64,000 nucleotides of DNA. Source: Bog-473 sp963788585 (GTDB lineage Bacteria > Actinomycetota > Acidimicrobiia > Acidimicrobiales > RAAP-2). The notes under the pieces were generated by a model. It had not been told where the DNA came from and ran no database searches. It was given only the letters and a program-made list of their open reading frames with translations. Where the stretch lies: the NCBI GenBank assembly GCA_963788585.1, contig CAWBHA010000004.1, forward strand, positions 62,001 to 126,000. The letters are read 5' to 3'. Shown one piece after another: positions 43,262-53,488 of this stretch (the stretch's first letter is position 1; every line of letters begins with the position of its first letter). The position numbers and the translations under genes were made by a program.

Positions 43262-44223
43262 TGGCTATTTCACACAACATCAAGCCCGATCGGGGCCTGA
43301 CCTATCGCATGCTCATGACGGGGTTCTTCCTCGTTGTGTTGTACGGGGTGTTCATCGGCATCCTGTTTGCCGTTCTCCACAGCCTCGTCCTGATCCTGGT
43401 CATCGCCTTCGCGCTCCTGTTCTGCCAGTACTGGTTCAGCGCCAAGATCGCCATGTACGCCATGCACGCCAAGGAAGTCACGCCCGAGCAGGCTCCCGCG
43501 CTGCACGGCGTGGTCGACCGGCTGTGCGCCCTGGCCGACATGCCGAAGCCCAAGGTGGCGATCGCCCAGACCGATATCCCCAACGCCTTTGCGACCGGCC
43601 GCAGCCCCAAGGCGGCGGTGGTGTGCGTCACCTCGGGATTGCTGCGGCGGCTCGACGAGCCCGAAGTCGAGGCAGTGCTGTCGCACGAGATCTCACACGT
43701 CGCCCACCGAGATGTGGCGGTGATGACGATCGCGAGCGGCCTCGGCATGATCGCCGGGCTGCTGACCCGGGTGATGTTCTATTCGGAGATCTTCGGAGGC
43801 GGCCGGGGCGGCGGGAACAACTCGCAGAGCCAGGCGGCGCTCATCGAGATGGTCGTGTTGTTGGTGTCGGTCGTCGTGTACTTCGTCAGCTTCCTGCTGA
43901 CCATGGCCCTGTCCCGCTACCGCGAGCTGGCGGCCGACCGCTCGGGTGCCCTGCTCATCGGCCGGCCCTCCTTGCTTGCTTCGGCCCTCGTCAAGATCAC
44001 CGGCGAGATGGGACGCATTCCGACCAAGGACCTGCGCGCCGCCGAGCCCTTCAACGCCTTCTTCTTCACGCCGGCGGTGGCCAACGGCGCCACCCAGGGC
44101 GGGGGCGGCGGCTTCAGCTTCGGGCAGCTCTTCCGGACCCACCCCACGCTCGAGAAGCGGCTGGCCCAGCTCGACGCGCTGGAGCGCCAGCTCGGACAGG
44201 CGGGCTCGACAGGGACGGTGTGA
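43261..44223 (+). CDS. htpX: HtpX-like M48 membrane metalloprotease
   Basis: This 320-residue inner-membrane zinc protease has two N-terminal helices (FFLVVLYGVFIGILFAVL and LVLILVIAFALLFCQYWF). Its active site is LSHEISHVAHRD (HExxH), and the third ligand Glu is in SRYRELAADRSG. Another pair of helices lies between. It degrades damaged membrane proteins. The actinobacterial association with PspA and PspAB is known, and the context fits here. A Gly-rich loop (GGGRGGGNN) is unusual but short. The start ATG 43261 overlaps the pspA stop. Confidence 0.92.
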   Translation: MAISHNIKPDRGLTYRMLMTGFFLVVLYGVFIGILFAVLHSLVLILVIAFALLFCQYWFSAKIAMYAMHAKEVTPEQAPALHGVVDRLCALADMPKPKVAIAQTDIPNAFATGRSPKAAVVCVTSGLLRRLDEPEVEAVLSHEISHVAHRDVAVMTIASGLGMIAGLLTRVMFYSEIFGGGRGGGNNSQSQAALIEMVVLLVSVVVYFVSFLLTMALSRYRELAADRSGALLIGRPSLLASALVKITGEMGRIPTKDLRAAEPFNAFFFTPAVANGATQGGGGGFSFGQLFRTHPTLEKRLAQLDALERQLGQAGSTGTV

Positions 44224-44299
44224 GCAGAGGGGGGAATGCGCCCACGACCGGTGAGACAGGGCGGGGCTCTGCGGGGCTTCTGAGGGCGGCGAGAGGTCG

Positions 44300-44350
44300 G
44301 TCTGAGGCCGGACGAGAGGTGGGTCTGAGGCCAGTCTGAGGCCGGACGAG
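44300..44350. repeat. Direct repeats between htpX and pspAB
   Basis: GTCTGAGGCC occurs at 44300, 44323 and 44334. A longer 17-base unit (GTCTGAGGCCGGACGAG) occurs at 44300 and 44334. No gene or clear hairpin explains the repeats in this 168-bp gap. Confidence 0.75.
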
Positions 44351-44377
44351 CCGGGCTGAGAGAGGCCCGGGCTGCGC

Positions 44378-44383
44378 TACCCT
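44378..44383 (+). promoter_or_regulatory. -10 box TACCCT of a probable leaderless promoter (pspAB)
   Basis: TACCCT lies 8 nt upstream of GTG 44392. This implies pspAB has its own promoter in addition to any read-through from pspA-htpX. Confidence 0.5.
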
Positions 44384-44391
44384 CGGCGGCG

Positions 44392-44964
44392 GTGGGCCTC
44401 TTCGACACGATCCTCGGCCGCTCCAAGCCGGTCCGCGCCAACCTCGACTCCCTCTTCGCCCTGCCGACGGCGGCCTTGACCCTGCAGAGCGCGGGTGGGC
44501 TGGTCACCTCGGGGCACGCAGGCGTCTGCTGGAAGCCTCCCCCGGGACAGGTTTCGGCGGACGCCCAGAAGGAGATCGCCGAGCTCGTCGGCGACGGCTT
44601 CGGCTACGCCCACGACTCCTTCGACTACGGCTGGCTGCTGCTCGACGACCCGGACCTCGACGAGCTGGTGACCAAGATCCACATGGCGAACTCGACGCTG
44701 CAGGAAAACGGGTGGGGACCCCAGCTGCTCTGCTCGGTCTTCGGTTTCGTCCCCGGGCCCGACGCTCCCACCGATGCCCGGGCCTTCAGGCTCGTCTACC
44801 TGTTCAAACGGGGCACGTTCTACCCCTTCGCCCCGGTCGACTCCGGAAAGGAGCGGCGCGACACCGAGCTCGAGCTCCGCGTCCGCACCATGCTCGGGTC
44901 GGACCTGCCCGTGGAGCCCGACCTGTCGCGTTGGTTCCCGATGTGGGACATGCCGGTCTCGTGA
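44392..44964 (+). CDS. pspAB: PspA-associated protein PspAB
   Basis: This 190-residue cytosolic protein matches the actinobacterial PspAB family found with PspA and HtpX. It starts with GLFDTILGRSKPVRANLDSL, then has SFDYGWLLLDDPDLDELV, FVPGPDAPTDARAFRLVYLF and the closing PDLSRWFPMWDMPV. Its biochemical role is unknown; it is thought to belong to the membrane-stress response. The usual small partner PspAA was not found in this locus. The start GTG 44392 is set by TACCCT. Confidence 0.85.
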   Translation: MGLFDTILGRSKPVRANLDSLFALPTAALTLQSAGGLVTSGHAGVCWKPPPGQVSADAQKEIAELVGDGFGYAHDSFDYGWLLLDDPDLDELVTKIHMANSTLQENGWGPQLLCSVFGFVPGPDAPTDARAFRLVYLFKRGTFYPFAPVDSGKERRDTELELRVRTMLGSDLPVEPDLSRWFPMWDMPVS

Positions 44965-45004
44965 GCGGACCGTCTCCGGCGAGGCCGATCACGGGGCAGC
45001 GTCG

Positions 45005-45751
45005 GTGACAGACGCGCTGGACCGCCTGATCGCCCTCGAGGGTGCCGTCAACTTTCGCGACCTGGGCGGGTATGCCGCCGACGGCGGAATGCAGACGCGC
45101 TGGCGAACCCTCTTCCGCGCCGACGGGCTGGGGGACCTCACGGAGTCCGACTTCGACGTGCTGCGGGCCATCGGGATCCGCACCGTGATCGATCTGCGAT
45201 CCGGTGAAGAGCTCGAACGCGGCCGCTTCGACGTCGACGCGCACCCGGTCACCTTCCTGCACTTTCCCATCATCGAGAAGCTCCCCGACGTCGACGAATT
45301 CGACCGTCGGCCAGGTCTGCTCGATGCGCAGTACCAAGAGATGCTGAGCGACGCCGGGAGCCAATTCGTCGCCGTCCTCAGCGCACTCACCGCCCCCGAC
45401 GCGCTGCCCGCGGTGTTCCATTGCACGGCCGGAAAGGACCGCACCGGGGTCCTCTCCGCCATCGTGTTGTCGCTGCTCGGTGTCGACGATTCGACGGTTG
45501 TGGCCGACTACGCCCTCAGCGGAGAGGCCATGCTCCGGCTCCGGGCCAAGTTGATCCTGAAATACCCGGAGGGGCGAGAGACGATCGAGAACATCGACGA
45601 GGTGTTCTCGGCCACGCCGACCCGTATGGAAGGACTGCTCGACCATCTGCGGGAGCAGTACGGTTCGATCGAGGAGTACCTGGCCGAGCTGGGGGCTCCG
45701 GCGGGACTAGTCGCTGACCTGCGGGAAGCCCTGCTGGAGGGAGCAGATTAA
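45005..45751 (+). CDS. Tyrosine-protein phosphatase (DSP/PtpB-like)
   Basis: This 248-residue protein has the CX5R active-site loop FHCTAGKDRTGVL (Cys nucleophile, Arg, and the Lys-Asp of the LipA/PtpB group). An N-terminal VNFRDLGGYAADGG, typical of Y_phosphatase3, comes first. The C-terminal helix with YGSIEEYLAELG also fits. It hydrolyses phosphotyrosine or phosphoinositide-like substrates; Mycobacterium PtpB is a relative. It has no signal peptide. GTG 45005 is 40 bases after pspAB. Its stop shares bases with the stop of the convergent gene (TTAA at 45748-45751). Confidence 0.9.
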   Translation: MTDALDRLIALEGAVNFRDLGGYAADGGMQTRWRTLFRADGLGDLTESDFDVLRAIGIRTVIDLRSGEELERGRFDVDAHPVTFLHFPIIEKLPDVDEFDRRPGLLDAQYQEMLSDAGSQFVAVLSALTAPDALPAVFHCTAGKDRTGVLSAIVLSLLGVDDSTVVADYALSGEAMLRLRAKLILKYPEGRETIENIDEVFSATPTRMEGLLDHLREQYGSIEEYLAELGAPAGLVADLREALLEGAD

Positions 45752-46055
45752 CCGCTCTCCCCCCGCACGTCGGGCCGCAGGCGGTCGATGGCGCCGGCCA
45801 GGGCCAGATCGAGCAGTGTGATGCCATGCGAGTCGTGCGTGGTGAGAGCCAGCCGCACCGTGTTCCAGCGGATGTCGATGTCGGGATGGTGATTCGCGGC
45901 CTCGGCGGCGGCTCCGACGGCGTTGACGAACTGGAGCGCCGCCGCGAAGTCGTGCAGCTTGACGGTGGCCACGAGCAGATCGTCCTGGCGCGCCCAGTGC
46001 AACTGCTGCTCCTCGAGGGCGGCGTCGACGTCCTCGTGCGTGAGCACGGGCTCGC

Positions 46056-46059
<4 letters not shown>
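45748..46059 (-). CDS. Pterin-4a-carbinolamine dehydratase
   Basis: This 103-residue protein has the full family signature: HHPDIDIRWNTVRLALTTHD (about residues 57-76) and a closing TLLDLALAGAIDRL. The enzyme dehydrates 4a-hydroxytetrahydropterin; in bacteria lacking phenylalanine hydroxylase it may serve molybdopterin or pterin recycling. ATG 46059 overlaps the fumarase stop (ATGA), so the two genes are coupled. Its own stop overlaps the phosphatase stop. Confidence 0.93.
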
Positions 46060-47450
<1,391 letters not shown>

Positions 47451-47457
47451 GGGCGCC

Positions 47458-47463
47458 AGCTTA
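47458..47463 (-). promoter_or_regulatory. -10 box TAAGCT of a probable leaderless promoter (fumC)
   Basis: TAAGCT lies 7 nt upstream of GTG 47450. The 241 bases from here to the acyltransferase stop show no other gene. Confidence 0.6.
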
Positions 47464-47704
47464 GGACCGGTGCAGCGGATGGCTTCGCTGCACCAGTCGG
47501 AGATCTCCTGGGTAGTGGCGCCATTCCGCACGAGCTCGAGGACGTCCCATTCGCGACCCGTCAGCCGGGCGGCCAGGCTGCCCGGCAGCGTCGCCTCGTT
47601 GCTGCGCTTTTCCTGGTTCCCAGGACGTCAGGGCCTGGGGCATGGGCAACGGCCGAGAGCACGATCAACTCCTCGTCATAGCTCTGCACGCAACCCTGAC
47701 CCGG

Positions 47705-49834
47705 TCAGCCGCTCGGTGGGTGATCGTCCGGGCAGGCACCCGGGGGGTTGTTGAAGTCCGGGTCGGTAACCCACGAGCCCTGCGACCAGTCGTTCGATGC
47801 AGGTGCCAGGTGGAACAGCGAGGTCATGTCGGCGAGAAGCGCGTCAGCGTAGCGGGCGCTGCCCTCCGGGCACAGGTGGACGTTGTCGAGCTTTCGAACC
47901 CTGATCCATTGCGAGCTCGGCGCACGCGGGGCACCCTCGGGTGGGAGCCAGGCCGAGAACTGCCCGTGCAACATGAGGGAGCTCGCCATCGGGAGGTACA
48001 TCACGCGACCGGGGAACTGGGTCGTCATTTTCTCGGCGATGTTGTTCCAAGCAATCACGCCGTCCCAACGCTCCTTGTTGTAACTCGCCTGCGAGGCCGG
48101 GCTCGACGACGGGATGATCCCGGATTCGGGGAACTGGGTGAAGATCACGCCCTCGACCCCGTTGGCCGGGGTCAGCATCTTCGCCACCGCGCTGTGGAGG
48201 AGCCTCGTGTAGGCCGCCGGCTGGTGCAGGGCATTGGGTGTCGTCGGGCCGTACTCGTCCCAGCTCCAGCTGGCGACCACGATCTGGGCCCGGGTCTGCG
48301 CGATGAGACGCGGCAGTGAGGTGGGCCAGTCGGAGGCGGTAACGAGGCCGAAGCCGTCGATGGTCCGCGTGCTGACGACAGCGTCCCCCGTTGCCTCGAG
48401 CGCGGCCGTCATGCCGTACGACGCGTCGTGCATCACGGAATCACCCAGGATCATCACGCGGAGCGGCTGAGACGGCGTGGGCGGAGTGACGAGACGGATG
48501 GGCACCTGATGTTCGTACCCGCCCGACCCGGGGACCGGTTGGCTCTTCACCGACCCGAGATGTGTCGTGCCCACCACATTGGTTGGATCCGCAATCGCGG
48601 GGACCGTGGCGACCACGATGAGAACCGCAGTCAGCACACCGGCCACCGGCGCGCCGCACCAGCCAACGAGCCCGCCCGTCTTGGCCAACCGAATGGGTCG
48701 CTCGACCATGTAGTAGCTGGCCGTCGCAACGAGCAGCGTCACCGCGATCCGCACGACGTCGAGCGGCAAGGTCGGGAGCCCTGTGCGGGCGCCGTTCAGG
48801 TAGACGATGACCGGCCAGTGCCACAGATAGATGCCGTACGAGATCGTCCCGATGAAATGGAGAGGGCGCCACGCCAGGGCTCGGGAGAACCGTCCCGGCT
48901 CCGTCAGGCGGGCATCGGAAATGACGAGCGCCGCCAGCGCAGCGCACACGAGGAAGCCACCTTGGAACATGAACGACTTGGGGAGCCCGCCCGGCGTGCC
49001 CGCGGTCACCCAGAACACCGCGAGGGCTGCGGCCGATATCGGTGCAATCACGTGCAGGCTCCGGCGCGCACGCGTGTTCGGTTGTCGGCGTGACGCCGCG
49101 AAGAAGGCCAGGGTGGCGCCCGCCATCAGGTCGAACAGTCGGGTATCGGTGCCGTAGTAGATCCGCGAGGGGTCCACGCCCGGCTGGAACAGGACGGCCA
49201 TGAGGATCGACGAGAGGAGGCCGAGCGAGACCGTGAGTATCACACCGGCGGTACGCCAACCACGTTGGGCGAAGCGGAGAAGGAGGAGCAGCACCAAGGG
49301 CCAGACGAGGTAGAACTGCTCTTCGATTGCGAGCGACCACGTGTGCTGCAGCGGGGACGGCGTCGAGAACTGTGCGAAGTACGACTGGTGCGCATAGATC
49401 AGGTGCCAGTTGTTGGCGTACAGCAAGGTCCAGATGGCATCGCCCCGCAGCCCGGACAAGTCGACGAGGCCGTTGGCGCCCGGTCCTCCGAAGATGGCGT
49501 TGAGGATCAGGTAGAGCGCCAGCGCGGCGACGACCAGAAACAGCGCGGGGAGCAGGCGCTTGGCCCGGCGTCCCCAAAACGCCGCCAGGTTGAGGCGGCC
49601 CGAGGCGGCCCACTCCTCCAGGAGGAGGCTGGTGATCAGGAAGCCGGAGAGAACGAAGAAGAGGTCCACGCCCAAGTAGCCACCCGATGCCCATCCGAGC
49701 TGGAGGTGGTACGCGACGACCCCGAGCACCGCAACGCCGCGCAGGCCGTTCAGCGCAGGGAGATGGCGGCCGGTGACGGCCGTCGTCGGCGTCGGGGCCT
49801 CGCGTCGAGCAGTGACCAGTGCGACGTCCGTCAC
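47705..49834 (-). CDS. Membrane acyltransferase of the OafA/AT3 family with C-terminal SGNH domain
   Basis: This 709-residue protein has an N-terminal AT3 domain (about ten helices) beginning LPALNGLRGVAVLGVVAYHL, with the catalytic-type His in VAYHL. GYLGVDLFFVLSGFLITSLL and a YGIYLWHWPVIVYLNGA segment follow. Residues from about 480 form an SGNH-like extracytoplasmic domain starting RVMILGDSVMHDASYGM, ending with a VHLCPEGSARYADALLADM block whose His fits the catalytic position. It O-acetylates envelope polysaccharide or peptidoglycan. GTG 49834 has CTGGAG upstream and overlaps the upstream gene (GTGA). It is the last gene of the dprA-side cluster. Confidence 0.9.
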   Translation of the reverse strand: MTDVALVTARREAPTPTTAVTGRHLPALNGLRGVAVLGVVAYHLQLGWASGGYLGVDLFFVLSGFLITSLLLEEWAASGRLNLAAFWGRRAKRLLPALFLVVAALALYLILNAIFGGPGANGLVDLSGLRGDAIWTLLYANNWHLIYAHQSYFAQFSTPSPLQHTWSLAIEEQFYLVWPLVLLLLLRFAQRGWRTAGVILTVSLGLLSSILMAVLFQPGVDPSRIYYGTDTRLFDLMAGATLAFFAASRRQPNTRARRSLHVIAPISAAALAVFWVTAGTPGGLPKSFMFQGGFLVCAALAALVISDARLTEPGRFSRALAWRPLHFIGTISYGIYLWHWPVIVYLNGARTGLPTLPLDVVRIAVTLLVATASYYMVERPIRLAKTGGLVGWCGAPVAGVLTAVLIVVATVPAIADPTNVVGTTHLGSVKSQPVPGSGGYEHQVPIRLVTPPTPSQPLRVMILGDSVMHDASYGMTAALEATGDAVVSTRTIDGFGLVTASDWPTSLPRLIAQTRAQIVVASWSWDEYGPTTPNALHQPAAYTRLLHSAVAKMLTPANGVEGVIFTQFPESGIIPSSSPASQASYNKERWDGVIAWNNIAEKMTTQFPGRVMYLPMASSLMLHGQFSAWLPPEGAPRAPSSQWIRVRKLDNVHLCPEGSARYADALLADMTSLFHLAPASNDWSQGSWVTDPDFNNPPGACPDDHPPSG

Positions 49835-50367
49835 GTTCGCTCCAGCCGGCACGACCCGTGATGACCGTCCGGACGCAGGACAGCGTCGGCGAGGTCGAGC
49901 AACGGCGCCGGAACGTCGTCGGACTCGGTCAGGTCCAGCGCCACCAACGGGCTGTCCGCGTGCACGGGGCGGGCTCGATTCAGGGCCGCCTGGACCTGAA
50001 AGTTCGGCCCTTCGCTCGTGACATCACCCTCCCGCCAGAGCGCTCGACAGAGTCGGACGGTCTCGACGAGACGGTCGGCCGGGGTGAAGGGCGGCATCAG
50101 GCACCAGACGCTCCGACCTCCCGAGACCAGGTCGAGGCTCGTGAAGTCTCGAGCGAGCAAGGCCGGGTGCCGAGCGTCCTGGGCGGCCTGCAACCGGGCG
50201 CCGACCAGGACTTCCGTGACCACCGCGCTGAGGCCGGCGGCGAGGACGATGGGGTCGCCCAGCGGTCCCTCGTCCACGAACAGGGCGCCTACGCCCTGGG
50301 CCTTGGCTCTCATCGCCTCTTCTCGCAAACCGGCGAAATCGTCTGCCTGGAGGAAGCGACCTTCCAC
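49831..50367 (-). CDS. Short luciferase-like (LLM) domain protein
   Basis: This 178-residue protein resembles part of the luciferase-like monooxygenase fold: ARDFTSLDLVSGGRSVWCLM is the usual ATxLDxLSGGR motif, followed by RLVETVRLCRALW. It is about half the normal length of ~300, lacking the N-terminal barrel strands that bind the cofactor. It may be a degraded paralogue or a minimal flavin/F420-binding or regulatory protein. GTG 50367 has TAGTCT 8 nt upstream. It is coupled to the downstream acyltransferase by GTGA. The link between the two is unknown. Confidence 0.65.
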   Translation of the reverse strand: MEGRFLQADDFAGLREEAMRAKAQGVGALFVDEGPLGDPIVLAAGLSAVVTEVLVGARLQAAQDARHPALLARDFTSLDLVSGGRSVWCLMPPFTPADRLVETVRLCRALWREGDVTSEGPNFQVQAALNRARPVHADSPLVALDLTESDDVPAPLLDLADAVLRPDGHHGSCRLERT

Positions 50368-50375
50368 GGCGACGC

Positions 50376-50381
50376 AGACTA
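50376..50381 (-). promoter_or_regulatory. -10 box TAGTCT of a probable leaderless promoter (LLM-like gene)
   Basis: TAGTCT lies 8 nt upstream of GTG 50367, in the 54-bp gap after dprA. Confidence 0.4.
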
Positions 50382-50421
50382 CGACGCCAGCAGGGGTTCT
50401 CTGGGATCAGCCCTGCGTACG

Positions 50422-51489
50422 TCAGATGAGCTCCCACCACCCTCCGACGTCCCGTGCCAGGCCGGCTTGGGCCAGACGTTCGAGCGCGCCGCACAACGCA
50501 GGCAACTCGAGGCCCGTCGCCCGGGCCAAGTCGTCGAGGCAGGCGGGATCGGATGAGAGGGCCCGGTAGACCTCCCGGGCCTCGCCGGACACGGATTCGG
50601 GACCTGGTCGAGGTGACTCTTGCTGGTCGGCGGTGGGGTGTGGGAGGCCGACCCCGGCCAAGGAAAGGGCGACGAGGACGTCCCCGGTCGAACACACCGG
50701 AAACGCACCGTCGGACAACAGGGCATTCGTTCCCTCGGACGTTGCGCTGCGGATCGAGCCCGGCACCGCACCAACGGGAATCCCGTGCGCCACCGCAGCG
50801 TCCACCGTGTGGCGAGAGCCTCCGTGGTGCCGGCTCTCGACCACGACGACCACGTCACTCATCGCCGCCAGGAGGCGGTTGCGGACCGGAAAGCGCCACT
50901 TTTCGGTCCGCGCACCGGCCGGCGCTTCCGAGACGATCACACCCTCTTCCGCGACTCGCTCCCATAACCGCGTATGGCGACGTGGGTAGGGCTCGTCGAG
51001 CCCACCGGCCACGACGCCGATCGGCGGGGCACCGGCGCCGCACGCACCCTCATGCGCCGCACCATCGATTCCGAGCGCCAGTCCCGACACGATGCTCACG
51101 CCGGCAGCGGACAGATCGGCTCCCAGTTGCGCAGCAACGCCGATGCCGTAGCGGGTCGGGGATCGGGTGCCGACGAGGGAAACGGTGGCGGTCGACCGAA
51201 GTGCAGACGGATCCCCGAGGCAGAAGAGGACTGCCGGCCCTTGCGGGTCGTCGGCGAGACGGTTTGGATACTCCGGTTGCCCCGCCAGGATGATCGTGAT
51301 CCCGAGAGCTTGGTGACGGTCCCAGAGCCTCGCCACCTCGTCTCGTGATCCCGCCTCCGGTGTGGTCGCGTGTGACCAGGCGAGCGATGGCGAATGCTCC
51401 GACAGGAGGCCGCGCAGGGTCGCGGGGCCGACGGCGGGGCACATGGCCAGAGCCGCGGCGTACGCCTCTTCGGGAAGGTCGGGGCTCAC
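50422..51489 (-). CDS. dprA: DNA-processing protein DprA
   Basis: DprA loads RecA onto incoming single-stranded DNA during natural transformation. The 355-residue protein has a SAM-like N-terminal part and the Rossmann-like DprA fold: VGTRSPTRYGIGVAAQL, SIVSGLALGIDGAAHEGAC, EKWRFPVRNRLLAAMSD and SRHTVDAAVAHGIPV. A DprA winged-helix domain closes the protein (EVYRALSSDPACLDDLARA). GTG 51489 overlaps the comM stop (GTGA), so it is translated after ComM. This adjacency is conserved in Actinobacteria. Confidence 0.94.
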   Translation of the reverse strand: MSPDLPEEAYAAALAMCPAVGPATLRGLLSEHSPSLAWSHATTPEAGSRDEVARLWDRHQALGITIILAGQPEYPNRLADDPQGPAVLFCLGDPSALRSTATVSLVGTRSPTRYGIGVAAQLGADLSAAGVSIVSGLALGIDGAAHEGACGAGAPPIGVVAGGLDEPYPRRHTRLWERVAEEGVIVSEAPAGARTEKWRFPVRNRLLAAMSDVVVVVESRHHGGSRHTVDAAVAHGIPVGAVPGSIRSATSEGTNALLSDGAFPVCSTGDVLVALSLAGVGLPHPTADQQESPRPGPESVSGEAREVYRALSSDPACLDDLARATGLELPALCGALERLAQAGLARDVGGWWELI

Positions 51490-52952
51490 GCGACGACCGT
51501 CGCTCTACCGGCGCGTAGCGACAACGCCTCGGACACGTGTGCGAAGGAGACCTCGTGTTCATCCGCGAGGCTTGCCAGCGTTGATGCCACTCGTCGGACC
51601 TTGCCCAGACCTCGGGCGCTGAGCGCACCCTCGCGGAGCTTCGACGCAAGGAGGTCGGACGCCTCGAGTGTCAGGTCGGATTTGCCCTCGCCGTTGGTCT
51701 CCGCCCGCGTACGCGCGGCCCGGACCCGGTCTGCGACGGCGCACGACGGCTCTCCGGGTACGTCCGAAAGGAGGGCATCGGGGTCGGGACGACTCACCGG
51801 GACCACAAGATCGAAACGGTCCAGCAGTGGCGCGGAGATGCGACGCCGGTAGCGCGCTCGGGTCACGACCGAACAGCTGCACGCTCCCGCGTAGACGCCT
51901 TCTCCACAAGGACACGGGTTCATCGCTGCGACCAGCAAGAAGGCTGCTGGGAACGTCACGCTGCCGCCGGCTCGATTTACCCTGATGACCCCTTCTTCGA
52001 GCGGCTGGCGCAGTGATTCAAGAGCCGCAATCGGGAACTCACCCAGCTCGTCGAGGAACAGGACGCCATTGGTGGCGAGGCTGACCTCACCGGGCCGGAG
52101 GGACCAACTACCACCTCCGATCAGGGAAACGATTGAGGCCTGGTGATGCGGTGCGCGGAAGGGTGGCCGTTTGAAGAGCACCCCCTCAGGTAGGGCGGAT
52201 CCCTGAGCGGAATGAATGCGGGACACTGTCAACGCCTCTTCGGATGTGAGCGACGGAAGAAGGCCGGGGAGACGCTCGGCCAACATCGTCTTGCCTGAGC
52301 CTGGAGGACCGATCATGAGCAGGTGATGGCGACCCGCTGCCGCCACCTCGAGAGCGCGACGGCCCACCGACTGGCCTCGCACGTCGGCCAGGTCGGGCAT
52401 CTCGGGCATCGGCGGGGTCCGAGAAGGGGCTGGCATCTCGGGCCAATCGGCCTGGCCTCGCAGAACGCCGACGAGTTCCGCCAAAGTGCCGGCGCCGTGG
52501 ACGCCTGGTCCACGGACCAGCGACGCCTCCCGGACGTCACACAGCGGCACCACCAGTCCGAGCGGCGCTGTGGCGTCCGCCAGCGCGACCATCCCGGGGA
52601 CATGGCGCAGCGAGCCATTCAGTCCGAGCTCACCGCAGAAGGCGAGGCCGGCAGTTCCAGTGGGGCTGAGCTGGTCCGTCGCCAACAGCAGCCCCACGGC
52701 GATGGGCAGGTCGAGTCCGGCGCCGCCCTTGCGGACGCCGGAGGGCGCCAAATTGATCGTCACTCTCTTGAGCGGCCAGCTCAGGCCGCTGGACAAGAAG
52801 GCAGCACGCACGCGGTCCCGCGCCTCGCGTACCGAGGTGTCAGGCAGCCCAACGATGGTGAAGCCGGGAAGACCATTCGAAACGTGGACTTCCACCGAGA
52901 CCGAACTTCCTATGGCACCTTGCAAGGTGGCCGATGGTATGGAGGCAGACAC
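51486..52952 (-). CDS. comM: Mg-chelatase-like AAA ATPase ComM/YifB
   Basis: ComM is a hexameric helicase that drives branch migration during transformation and recombination. The 488-residue protein has the N-terminal SAXON-like region with VEVHVSNGLPGFTIVGLPD. The AAA core has GPPGSGKTMLAERLPG, then LFLDELGEF (Walker B) and MNPCPCGEG (the Cys-Pro-Cys loop). The C-terminal helical lid ends with the RKVRRVAxTLASLAD-type segment. The start GTG 52952 has neither a Shine-Dalgarno nor a nearby -10 box, so transcription probably begins farther upstream. Confidence 0.94.
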   Translation of the reverse strand: MSASIPSATLQGAIGSSVSVEVHVSNGLPGFTIVGLPDTSVREARDRVRAAFLSSGLSWPLKRVTINLAPSGVRKGGAGLDLPIAVGLLLATDQLSPTGTAGLAFCGELGLNGSLRHVPGMVALADATAPLGLVVPLCDVREASLVRGPGVHGAGTLAELVGVLRGQADWPEMPAPSRTPPMPEMPDLADVRGQSVGRRALEVAAAGRHHLLMIGPPGSGKTMLAERLPGLLPSLTSEEALTVSRIHSAQGSALPEGVLFKRPPFRAPHHQASIVSLIGGGSWSLRPGEVSLATNGVLFLDELGEFPIAALESLRQPLEEGVIRVNRAGGSVTFPAAFLLVAAMNPCPCGEGVYAGACSCSVVTRARYRRRISAPLLDRFDLVVPVSRPDPDALLSDVPGEPSCAVADRVRAARTRAETNGEGKSDLTLEASDLLASKLREGALSARGLGKVRRVASTLASLADEHEVSFAHVSEALSLRAGRATVVA

Positions 52953-53488
52953 AACCGAGAACGGTCGCTGTCCTTGCTGCGCGACAGAGAATTCCGCTCC
53001 TAGGTGCTGACACCCGAACCCCCCTGACCCAGAGCGTCACCGGGTTCGTCAAAATGGGTGACGGCAGTCGGGGTCTGAGATCTGAACGGTCCCCGCCTTC
53101 CGTTCGGCGTCCAGCGAAATCGGACCGGGCCCGATCCCTCGGAAACTCCCGCATCCGCCGGCGACCTCCAGCAACGAGGTCCATGGGTTCCCGGCATATA
53201 CGCCGTCTCGATGCCATCACCGTCGGGTGCATATGGCTTGAGGTCCGGGCCATATACACCCGCCGACATCTCCCTCTAGGTCGCGCATACAGCCACGAAG
53301 AGATCGCCCACCGCCACGCGTAGACCTCTTTACGGAGAGGACGTCGCGCCGCCGCGTAAACAGCTGCTGACAGGACTCGTGAAGTTCGTGAATACAGCCG
53401 CGCAGAGCCCTTCCGGACCTGGCGTGTCCAGAGCCACGTCTGTGCGGCTCAGAGCCTCTCGATCATCCCCACACCCCCGGGGGGGGCC
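52953..53488. other. 536-bp gap without a supported gene, locally AT-richer
   Basis: No family-like reading frame was found. The stretch from about 53190 to 53400 holds several CATATAC/CATACAG/AATACAG motifs (for instance GGCATATACGCCG at 53193 and CCATATACACC at 53250), unlike the GC-rich neighbourhood. A minus-strand frame at 53000-53269 codes a Pro/Gly-rich peptide but uses TAT Tyr codons rare here, so I do not call it. It may hold comM control signals or a decayed gene. Confidence 0.5.

Noticed and set aside
53000..53269. Possible 89-residue gene on the minus strand
   Set aside because: There is no family pattern, it uses TAT Tyr codons unlike nearby genes, and the ribosome-binding site touches the ATG. 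Kept only as part of the described gap.
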